A stretch of 64,000 bases of DNA from JACXTP01 sp963827905 (GTDB lineage Archaea > Thermoplasmatota > Thermoplasmata > Methanomassiliicoccales > UBA472). Below, piece by piece: positions 55,607-64,000 of the stretch (positions within the stretch are counted from its first letter, which is position 1; every line of letters begins with the position of its first letter). The translations under genes were made by a program, and so were the position numbers. The stretch is from contig CAWHCB010000001.1 of the NCBI GenBank assembly GCA_963827905.1, forward strand, positions 186,001 through 250,000, read 5' to 3'. The notes beneath the pieces are model-generated. The model made no database searches. It had not been told where the DNA came from and saw only the letters and a program-made list of their open reading frames with translations.

Positions 55607-57218
55607 CTAGTTGAACCGCGGCCCGATGACCTGCCATAGGATCAGGAAGAGTATCAGGAAGGAAAGCGCCAGGGATATCTGGTCCACGATCCGGTTCCTT
55701 GCCTCCTCGCTCAGTCCCTTACGGAGCTTCGCCACCACTGAGCCCATGGCGTCCTTGAACAGATAACCGCCATCCAGCGGCACTGCTGGCAGGGCGTTGG
55801 TCAGACCCACCATCAGGTTCAGCCAGAATATCCAGTATAGGCAGTTGGCGATGATCCAGAAAGTGCCTATGGACATCCAGGCCAGGTAACCGGTGGTCTC
55901 GTACAGGTCGGCCAGGGGCGATTGTATCGGGGACAGGCCGATGAAGGGGAAGGCGATGTAACGCAGACTAGCGGTGACAAGAGTCCCCCGCACTCTCGAC
56001 GTTCCGGTAGGGGTCGGTCATGGCCAGCAGTATGGTCTCCGCTTCGAGCACTCCCGCGCCCAGATAGGCGGAGTTGATACCAAGGAAACCTACGTCACGG
56101 GAATTGGAGGGGACGTCGAAACCGCTGTCCTCCAGATATGCCGTCCGACTGCCCGACGTCACCTGGGTCAGCCCGGCCACCACCAAGTAGTTGCTGGATC
56201 CCGAGTCCCATTGCAGGACGGTGACGTTGACGGTCTGGAACGGCAGCGTGAAGCCCCAACGCCTCCTTCAGGTCGTGCCGTTAGTGATGAGCGTGTCGTT
56301 CAAAGAGGCCATGAGCATGCCGGAGCGCATCCCTGAATCGTATGCTGGTAAACCTTCGGACACTGACATCAACGCCACTCCCGAGAAGACCTCTTTGCTC
56401 CGGACCTTGCCTTCAAGGAAGATGTCACGTTGACAAAAGAGCCGGCAGCGGGGGCGGTGACGTTCGCCCAGGAATCGAGATGGGTGACGTTGACGCCATC
56501 GATGGAGAGAATCTGACAACCGTATCCGTGTATTCTTGCTAGATTGGCCGGGCTGTCGTCCACGTTGTTCATGATGACCGGGCCCTAGTAGATAGGCGCC
56601 GCCTGGGTCACCACGGCCTGGGAGAAGAGGAGGACAAAGAGGAAGGCCACTATGATGTTGGTGGCTGGTCCGACCGCGTACATCGCATGCGGTTCTTCTT
56701 GGAAGTGGTGCGCAGGGCGTCCTCGTCCGGTTCGAACTACGCGCCCATGGGCATGATGGTGAAGATCAGGCTGAGATGCCTTGATCGCCATTTGCCTACG
56801 CGGGTCAGGATGCCATGGGCGAACTCATGCACCACTATGGCCACGATGAGGCCCAATATCCCATCCCAGATGGGGATCGAGCGGGTTGACCCCCGGTATG
56901 CCGAGCAGCATGCACCGGGGATGGCGCCGACTCCGCCGGGATGTTCGGGACCAAGGTCACCTCCCAGACGAGCAGGGCGAACATGGAGAACATGGCCACG
57001 AATACGATGACCAGGCTGATCCCGGCATAGACGCGCCAGAAGCGGGCCGGGCGGGAAAGCCATTCGATAGCGTCCTTCCCCCCTTGGGTGCGCCACATGA
57101 GGAACGGACCGTACACTGTGATGTTGTAACGCTCCAGCAGCTTCTTCCTCTTGACGATGATGATGAAAGCGAACCATGCGATAATGATGGCGGCGGCGAT
57201 GACTAGACCGTTGACCAT
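55607..57218 (-). CDS. Site-2-protease-like membrane metalloprotease (M50) with PDZ region (heavily frame-disrupted)
   Basis: Minus-strand segments assemble a site-2 protease: an N-terminal helix (NGLVIAAAIIIAWFAFIIIV), YNITVYGPFLMWRTQGGKD, TM2-3, and the zinc motif VHEFAHGILTRVGK (near 56815). PDZ-like pieces (MASLNDTLITNGTT, VFSGVALMSVSEGLPAYDSG, NNVDDSPANLARIHG) and the second metal motif NALPAVPLDGGYLF (near 55790) follow, then a last TM. It would cut substrate proteins inside the membrane. At least seven frame changes occur, making it one of the most affected genes. Confidence 0.8.
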
Positions 57219-57278
57219 TTTGGGACCTGACGCAAAAAGGGACACATGCTATATCAAACATTCTGGATTAGGCTGGTA

Positions 57279-57659
57279 TCATTTGACATCCTTGTCGTGA
57301 TGGTCCTTCCAGACGTCGTCTCCCATCTGATCGTAAACCGCGGACATCTCATCGGCGCCCTTCAGCTCCGAGCTCCCCTGGTGCGCCAAACGGATGATCT
57401 GGTCCTTCTTCAGGATCCAATAGTGGAATTCCCAGAGCTTGCCCTTCTTCAGGTGCACCTCCTCCTGGGTGGTGGTGAGGAAGCCCTCCTCCTCCAACAT
57501 GTAGAAGACGTCCCGGTCCTCGGAGGTGAGCCTGTTATCGATGACCTCCCCCTCGATCCGAAGAAGCTCATCATGTACTCGGCCAACTTCTCGATGTCGT
57601 CATCGGACATGCCCCTTCTTGCCCAAAGTGTTCTTAAGGGCTGAAATGACATCCTTCAT
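57279..57659 (-). CDS. DUF6015-like protein (frame-disrupted)
   Basis: The ~125-residue protein reads MKDVISALKNTLGKKGMSDD, DIEKLAEYMMSFFG, then after a shift near 57560 LTSEDRDVFYMLEEEGFLTT, QEEVHLKKGKLWEFHYWILK. The pattern of a helical N-terminus followed by a winged-helix-like domain matches DUF6015 proteins of Thermoplasmata. A TATA-like cattatatgtc lies on the minus strand near 57709. The role is unknown but probably DNA-associated. Confidence 0.65.
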
Positions 57660-57808
57660 GCTGACAACTGTCAAACTGACTCCCCCCCTCGCATCATGTT
57701 CCTGACATATAATGATTCTCGATTTGTTTTAGATCGAGCACATGCCTGGGTGTCTCAATCCTCCACGGAGCGGCGTTTCGCAGGACCCGCTTGGTGGCCA
57801 TAGACCCC

Positions 57809-58920
57809 TCAGCGGAAGTGGCAGGCCACTAGGTGGCCGTCCCCCTTGTCCTCCAGAGGCGGGGGCTCCAGCTCGCAGATCTCCTGCCGGTAGCGGCACC
57901 GGGTGTGGAAACGGCACCCCGATGGCGGATTGGCCGGACTGGGCACGTCGCCGGACAGCATTATTCTCTCCCTCTTCGTGTTCGGGTCGGGGACCGGTAT
58001 GACAGATAACGAGCCTCCGTGTACGGATGCAACGGATTCTTGAAGATGTGGTCCTTTTTCCCCGACTCCACGATCTGGCCGAGATACATGACGTTCACCC
58101 GGTCGCACATATATCTGATCGTTGAAAGATCGTGGGATATGAACATGAAGGTCAGGTTGAGGTCGCGTTGCAGGTCGTTGAGCAGGTTGAGGATCTGGGC
58201 CTGCACCGAGACGTCCAAGGCGGAGGTCGGTTCGTCCAGGACGATGAGGTCTGGGTTTAGCGCCAGCGCTCGCGCCACCCCGATCCTTTGCCTCTGCCCG
58301 CCGCTGAACTCATGTGGGTAACGATATAGGTGGTCTGGGTTCAGTCCTACGCGCTCCATGAGCATTTGCACGCTGTCGATGATCTCTGAGCCCCCGAGCC
58401 GCCATGCACTATGAGCGGCTCACCGATGATGTCTTGATCAGGAACCTAGGATTGAGGGAAGAGAACGGGTCTTGGAAGACGATCTGCATCTCCTTCCTCA
58501 TATATCGCAGATCCTCGTCCTTCATTCTGTTGAGCGTAGCGCTCCTTAGCTCCCATAGCTCCCTCATGCTCGGATCGGTGGGACTATGCACCTTCTTCTT
58601 GTTCCCTCGTTTCTTTGGCCTTTTTTTGGCGAACGATTCCGCCTCAAGGGTTTCGAGCTCGACCATCCTGGACCTGTCCTTGGCGGGCATCTTGTAATAG
58701 ATGTTGCCTTCCGTAGGCCGGATGAGCTGCAACGTACAGCGTCCGGTGGTGGTCTTGCCGCAGCCGCTCTCTCCACCAGACCGAGGGTCTCCCCTCTCCT
58801 CAATTGGAAATTGACGCCGTCGATGGCCTTGACCGAACCCATCTCCTTCCGGAAGAAACCCCCTCGAATCGGGAAATACTTCTTGAGGTTGGTGACCTCG
58901 ACGAGGTATTCTTCGCTCAT
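57809..58920 (-). CDS. oppF: Oligopeptide ABC transporter ATPase OppF/DppF-like, with basic insert (frame-disrupted)
   Basis: The product starts MSEEYLVEVTNLKKYFPIRG and has Walker A GESGCGKTT after frame correction, the signature FSGGQRQRIGVARAL, Walker B LIVLDEPTSALDVSVQ and the C-terminal oligopeptide/dipeptide domain with a Cys-rich end (PPSGCRFHTRCRYRQEICE), probably a [4Fe-4S] or metal site of this family. A ~55-residue Lys/Arg/Glu-rich insert (FAKKRPKKRGNKKKVHSPTD and flanks) lies between Walker A and the Q-loop (MQIVFQDPFSSLNP). The start overlaps the oppD stop (ATGA). Confidence 0.85.
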
Positions 58921-60415
58921 AAGTCACCCCCGTGTAAAGATGGCAGGCGGCCATGTGGTTGGGCCTGATCTCCATCATCGGCGGTTTTTCCTTGCGACAG
59001 ATGTCCATTGCATAGGGGCAACGAGGATTGAATCTGCAGCCGGACGGCGGGGCGATCAGGTCGGGCACGGAGCCCTCGATCGCCTCCAGGCGCTCGATGT
59101 CCACGTTCACCTTTGGGATGAGGTTCTCGATCCCTGCGTGTATGGATGAAGCGGATTCTTGAGAATATGTCCACGGTGGTCGCCACCTCAGCCATGATGC
59201 CCGCGTACATGACCCCGACCCGGTCGCAGGTTTCGGCCACCACTCCCAGGTTGTGGGTGATCAGCAGTATGGAGGTCCCCGTCTCCAACTGGAGATCGCG
59301 CATCAGCTTCAGCAACTCGGGCTTGGACGGTCACGTCCAACGCCGTCGTCGGCTCATCGGCTATTAGCAGCTTGGGCCGGCAGGCCAGGGCCATGGCGAT
59401 CATGACCCTCTGCTGCATTCCACCTGAAAGCTCGTAAGGGAACGACTTCATGACGTTCATCGGATCGGGGATGCGAACCAGCCTCAGCATCCTTTCCGCT
59501 CTTTCCATCGATTCTATCTTGATGCGACGACCGGCACGATGTCTGTTCAGGAAGGAATAGGGGTTCTTTGCAACCTTCTTCAACTTGGATGCGGTGAGTC
59601 CCAATGACGTGATCTTTAACGGTTTAGGGTATCGCTTTGAAGTAGTTGTCACAATTCGGGCAGCGATCCGTCTCGTCCTGGACCGCGGAACTGCAGATGC
59701 TGCACTTGTTCTCCCCCTTACATCCTTGATCTTCTTGGCCAACTTATGGGTCTTGAGATTTCCTTTCCTCCTCCACCGATTTGAGCGCCGAGAGGGCCAG
59801 CTCCCTGCGCTCGTGTAGGAGTAGGACCTCCGAGATCTGATAACCCGCTGTGAACACGGGATTGAGGGCGCTCATCGGCTCCTGGAAGATCATGGATATG
59901 TCCCTTCTGCATATCTGTGCATGTACTTCTTGGTGCGGGGGATAAGATGATATTTGCCAAGAATGGCATAAAGTTCCTTGTCCAGCTCAGATATCTTGGC
60001 ATCCCTCTCCCGGAGAGGGGGGCTGGCCCCACAGGAGCGTCCAACGGGCGATGATGTCGACAGCGCTCTGTTCGGCAAGCTCCTTCTGTAGCGTCGTGAT
60101 CTTCTTGTCATCCTTGGGCAGGTCGGTCTTGGACCTGAGCTGGGCGATCTGATCCTCCAAATTCTTGATCTCCTCGCTCGTGCAAATCGGCGAGAATGGA
60201 GACCTTTCCTCCTCGATCTTTCCCGGGGGCTGGGGGATGAGTTTCATGATGCAATTGGCGGTGACGCTCTTTCCACAACCAGTCTTCCCCACCAGCCCGA
60301 AGGTCTCCCCCCGGTACAAGGTCAGATTGACCCCATCTATGGCTTTGACCACTCCTGACTGGGTGTAGAAATTAACGTACAGGTTCTGTATCTCGACCAT
60401 TTTTTCTTCGCTCAT
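58917..60415 (-). CDS. oppD: Oligopeptide ABC transporter ATPase OppD/DppD-like, with zinc-ribbon insert (frame-disrupted)
   Basis: The product starts MSEEKMVEIQNLYVNFYTQS with Walker A GKTGCGKSVTANC. A long charged helical insert (NLEDQIAQLRSKTDLPKDDK and on) precedes the Q-loop region (RRDISMIFQEPMSALNPVFT). A second insert then carries a zinc ribbon (CSICSSAVQDETDRCPNCDN, about 59650-59710) and a basic KPLKITSLGLTASKLKK stretch. ELSGGMQQRVMIAMAL (signature), LLIADEPTTALDVTVQ (Walker B) and the Cys-rich tail CRFNPRCPYAMDICRK follow. About 500 codons, well above the usual ~330. Several frame changes. Confidence 0.82.
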
Positions 60416-60439
60416 CGGCTCACCTCCGCGCACTTGGGT

Positions 60440-61440
60440 CTAAAATGTCCCGAAGGCTGCGTCGCCGAACAATGGAAGCCCATCACGGATAGATCCGATT
60501 TCCACTCCTGGGAACGTAACCATCCACCAGGGATTAATGAACTCACCGTTGTATTCCACCGTGCTGAGGAAGTAGCTCTGTCCATCCAACTGCATCTCCC
60601 ACCATTCACAGCTTTGCCTGGAGGTACACCAAACCCGATGTAACTCAAGGCGGCGGCCACAAGAACCACGGCCCCTAGGTCCATGGTTATGAGAACGATC
60701 ATGGGGGCCATTGAGTTCAGGACTATGTCCAAGACCAAGGTTCCGGCTTCTCTGACACCGACGGCCCTAGCCGCCTCCACATAGTGCTCTCCTTGACGGA
60801 GATCACCTCACCTATCACCAATCTCGCGTACGAAGGCCACCATACGATAATGAGGGATAACATGATATTCTCAAGATTTCTCGATAGCACCGCCACTATC
60901 GCCATTGACAGTATCAACCCCGGTATGGAAAGGGAAGTTCGGTTATCCTCATCACTATCTCATCGAACCAACCGCCAACATAACCTGATATGGCCCCGAT
61001 CATGATGCCGATCAACGCGGCACTGAAGACGACATAAACCGCCACCAATATCGAAAGCCTAGCACCCCAAACGATCCCGTAATAGATGTCGGCACCCCAA
61101 ACTCCGGTCCCTCCAATGGATGCCCTTCGGCCCCCGGAGGCACGGGGTCGTCATAGTCTTTGGGCATCTGGTAATGATCCTCATAAACAGGAGGGGCGAG
61201 CACCAGGACGATGATCGCCATGAGCAACATGGAAAATAGAATTATGAGGCCAGTGACCGCCAGTGGGTTCGGAGGATCAACTTCATCGAAGTTCTGAACG
61301 AATTTGATGCGGGGGCTTCGAATGTTTTCTTTATCTCGACCCATCCACCTGACCACTGCAGTAGAATCGTGCCAAACTCTTCCTTTGTTGAACGGGTTCT
61401 CCACTACAGGGGCATTTTTAGGGGGGGTCTCGGCGGCCAT
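60440..61440 (-). CDS. oppC: Oligopeptide ABC transporter permease OppC/DppC-like (frame-disrupted)
   Basis: The product starts MAAETPPKNAPVVENPFNKG with a ~65-residue cytoplasmic N-terminus. TM1 follows (NPLAVTGLIILFSMLLMAII), then a periplasmic-side loop, GIVWGARLSILVAVYVVFSA, IGAISGYVGGWFDEIVMRI, VWWPSYARLVIGEV with the EAA-loop (EAARAVGVREAGTLVLDIVL) and PMIVLITMDLGAVVLVAAAL. It ends near GLPLFGDAAFGTF. Frame changes are near 61085, 60935, 60790 and 60600. The start lies 5 bp from the oppB stop. Confidence 0.85.
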
Positions 61441-61444
61441 GCTA

Positions 61445-62479
61445 TCACTCCAGTTGACGCTCGGGTCAAGATAGGCATACATGATATCAGAAGCTATAGT
61501 TCCCCCAGAACGTATATGATGGCCACCAACAGAGTGAAGCCCATTATGGAGTTCCAGTCCAGACTGAGGATGGCCTGGGCCGACTCATCTGCCGAGGCCA
61601 GGCCAATTGAATATCGATTCCGTTAGCACGGCCCCCGCCAACAAAGCGCCGAAGGCTAGACCAGCCACGGTCACAGTGGGTATGAGGGCATTGCGTCGGG
61701 CGTGCCTCTTGATCACCGTCGATTCGGGCAATCCCTTGGCCCTGGCCGCCCTTACATCATCCTGATTCGCCACCTCTAGCATGCTGGACCTCATGATCCT
61801 GATTATCAATGCGATGGTCCCGAACACCGCAGGACTATCACAAGAGCAAGGTGGTGTCCCAGAGCAGGTCCATGAGGAAGGCGAAGTCCAATGCTATTAT
61901 GGCATACAAGGATCAAGAATCCAGTGTACTCGGTGTACCCATTGATCAGGTAATAGTCGCTGTACTCACCACCGGAAGGGAACCAATCCAAACGGAGGTA
62001 GAAGATGTTCAGTAGCAAAAGACCGAGCCGCCAGAAGATGGGGATCGAAACGCCCAGCAAGGAAACGGCTCCGGGTGGCATGATCCGCCAACTTGTCCTT
62101 GCCTACCGCTATGGCCGTGCCGACGAAGACACCTACCAGCACGCCGATCATCATGGAGATGAACGTAAGCTCAAAAGTAGCCGGGAAATAATCCGCTATC
62201 GATTCCGTGACTGGGCGGTCCCCATTTCCGCCTTGGACAGGCCCCAGATCGCCATGGATTATCCCATTGAGCCAGTAGAGATATTGGACCCAGATCGGTT
62301 CGTTCAAATGATACTCTTCGTAGATCCTCGCGATCTGCTCCTCGTTCATCCTTTCGGTGATGTCGCTCCCGGGTCACCAGGTGATCCGGGTCAAAATGAA
62401 TACGAGTATCGTCACACCGAGGAGCACTGCGTACGCACAACAATAACAATCTACGAATGATGTAAGCGGTCATCCTCAT
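61445..62479 (-). CDS. oppB: Oligopeptide ABC transporter permease OppB/DppB-like (frame-disrupted)
   Basis: Segments read MRMTAYIIRRLLLL, NEEQIARIYEEYHLNEPIWV, QYLYWLNGIIHGDLG, PATFELTFISMMIGVLVGVF, LLGVSIPIFWRLGLLLLNIF and the EAA-loop region DDVRAARAKGLPESTVIKRH followed by LIPTVTVAGLAFGALLAGAV. This is the standard six-TM OppB order. Frame changes are near 62400, 62240, 62075, 61900 and 61600. It precedes oppC and follows oppA by 235 bp. Confidence 0.85.
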
Positions 62480-62713
62480 CGGCACATCACCATTCATTGG
62501 AGCATATCTTTGCTATAAATAAATTTTCGATGTCCAGCTGAAACCCGAATTTCCGAAATACCAGAATTATGAGCCAATTACTGATTTCGAGTTTGCCGAG
62601 AGATCATGAATGCAAATCCATGTTTGCCTTTTTGCTGCTTTCCTCCTGGTGGTGAAGATTTGAGAAAAAAGAGAATATGGGAAAGGGTTTGCATTCTGAC
62701 CCATATACCTAGC

Positions 62714-64000
62714 TCATTTGCTGTAGGTATAGAAGTAGAGGCCGGGATACATCGGGTTGAAATAATCACCGTCAACCCACACCTGTTCGACATGGAAGTT
62801 TGTCGCCTGTGCCGTCCAGATGTAGTAACAGTTATCATACACCGCCATCGAGATGTTGTGGTGGTCGAGCTCCCTCTGGGTCTCGTCGGGCTCGCTCGCT
62901 GCCTCCTCGCACATTGCGGTAAGAGTCGCGTTGTTTATACTGCACCTCTTCGCGTAGGTTCCAGATCCATGGATGAACGGGTTGACATAGTCATCCGGGT
63001 CAGCATAGTCTGGCGCCCAACCCAGGAAGAACGCGGCTAATCCAAACGCCCTCAAGGTGTCCAGATAGACCGGCCAGTCCAAGGCTTGCACGTTTCAGTG
63101 GATCTTTCCTTCGATGTAGCCCAAAGGTTCAAGTTGTTCCAGTCCTTCTTTGAGAAGCTGGCACTCCAAGGCCCTCCACTCGTTACCCGCGTTGTACATC
63201 AGGGTGATCTTGAACCCGGCTTCACCCCAGGTAATGGTGCCCTCCTTAACCGCCTGATTAAGGAACTGCGCCGCCAGTGTCAGATTGTATTCGTACAACG
63301 GGACTGTGTCATTGTACCCGAACATACCCATTGGAATGATTCCGTTCGGCTGGATGGCACCTCCTGCGAAGTAGGTCTCTATGGCCTGGTTGTAGTCAAA
63401 GCTGTGCGCGAAGGCCAGCCTGACATCCGGGTCAGCGAAGAACGTGGACGTGATAGTGTCCTTTCCACCTGTGACCGAGTTGTACTGGGTCATGTTGATT
63501 TTCTGGTTCAGACCCATGAAGTCCAAGGTGAATGTGGGCAAATCCTTGACCACCCGGAATTTATCGTTCGATAGGACATCGTCCTGGTGTATCCTTGGTA
63601 TGTAGGCAGTGTCGGCATCTCCGGCCTGCATCATCATAAGCCGAGTACCGTAGTCGTTGGCCTTCTTGATGATGACGTACTGTATCGGAGCCACGGCCCT
63701 CCAGTAGTTTTCATTGCGCTCTAGCAATATCTGCTGGTTCCTGACCCACTTCTCCATGGTGTAAGGTCCGGTCCCACAGGTGTTGGAGTTCATGAACTGG
63801 CTCTGCTCCCCGAGGGTGATCCCTCCGTTGTCCTCGACGAATTTCTTGGAGACGACGGAGCCCACGGTGTATGCCATTATGTAGTTGAACGCCGGGTAGG
63901 GCATGGTCAGGTTGAACTGCACTGTGTCGCCATCGACAGCCCAGATGCCCTTAGCGCACTCGCTCTGATTGACATATGCCATATCGTAGTAGTCCTTTAT
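62714..64000 (-). CDS. oppA: Oligopeptide ABC transporter substrate-binding protein OppA-like (5' partial)
   Basis: The extracellular peptide-binding protein (SBP_bac_5) runs off the right edge, so its signal peptide is not visible. It shows GTGPYTMEKWVRNQQILLER, NYWRAVAPIQYVIIKKAND, DPDVRLAFAHSFDYNQAIE, LYNAGNEWRALECQLLKE-like LMYNAGNEWRALECQLLKEG and, after one shift near 63093, ALDWPVYLDTLRAFGLAAFF and GWAPDYADPDDYVNPFIHGS. It delivers peptides to OppB/C. The first gene of the operon; the 235-bp gap to oppB holds no gene. Confidence 0.9.

Overview
The window reads as a GC-rich archaeal chromosome, most likely a Thermoplasmatota lineage close to Methanomassiliicoccales. The evidence is the archaeal gene set: SRP54 plus a roughly 310-nt archaeal SRP RNA, TrmY, class I HMG-CoA reductase, archaeal PheT, a lipoate ligase split into two proteins as in Thermoplasma, TATA-box promoters with leaderless or near-leaderless starts, and several families typical of methanogens and their relatives (COG2144/methanogenesis-marker-2-like, DUF1638). 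No methanogenesis enzyme is present, so the lifestyle cannot be told. The placement is an inference from gene families, not from a tree.

Layout. 1-5.3 kb: a surface protein, a DUF2252 protein, an MDR oxidoreductase, a Bat-type HTH regulator and a DUF4386 membrane protein. 5.4-7.2 kb: an AT-rich stretch with two one-gene cassettes between copies of the 3' end of tRNA-Ala(CGC). 7.3-12.3 kb: purB, then a KaiC-like ATPase, two winged-helix proteins and a coiled-coil protein. 12.4-14.6 kb: a probable new small RNA gene, SRP54 and TrmY. 14.7-19.4 kb: a response-regulator/PAS/kinase-like protein, small Zn proteins, a CoaD-XTPase fusion and a hydrolase. 19.4-24.9 kb: tRNA-Ser, pheT, hmgA, an MFS exporter, msrB and an AdoMet-decarboxylase homologue. 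25.1-30.6 kb: an integrated element in tRNA-Ile(GAT), bounded by 35-bp direct repeats and carrying a tyrosine recombinase, a dense hairpin array and a membrane protein. Next to it lie an older integrase remnant and a bacterial-looking sulfatase with a partial duplicate. 30.8-44.6 kb: DUF1638, MscS, a BASS transporter, GNAT, aldo-keto reductase, a tandem pair of winged-helix/coiled-coil/membrane proteins beside an ABC-2 exporter, hisD, thioredoxins and MarC. 44.7-50.7 kb: ferredoxin:thioredoxin reductase, a thioredoxin, LplB/LplA, and a converging lipA-pdhA-pdhB-pdhC operon, which together form a lipoate/2-oxoacid dehydrogenase island. 50.9-57.7 kb: SRP RNA, a COG2144 protein, a divergent regulator/nrdD pair with a 12-bp iteron operator, a site-2 protease and a DUF6015 protein. 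57.8-64 kb: a complete oligopeptide ABC transporter (oppF, D, C, B, A) on the minus strand, running off the right edge.

Technical caution. About half of the conserved genes are broken by single-base frameshifts. Where I resolved the site by hand (SRP54, TrmY, pheT, three sites in hmgA, the lipA N-terminus), deleting one base restores the family sequence. Essential genes are affected together, so I treat these as sequencing or assembly insertions and annotate whole genes across them. True pseudogenes are called only for the integrase remnant and the sulfatase fragment.
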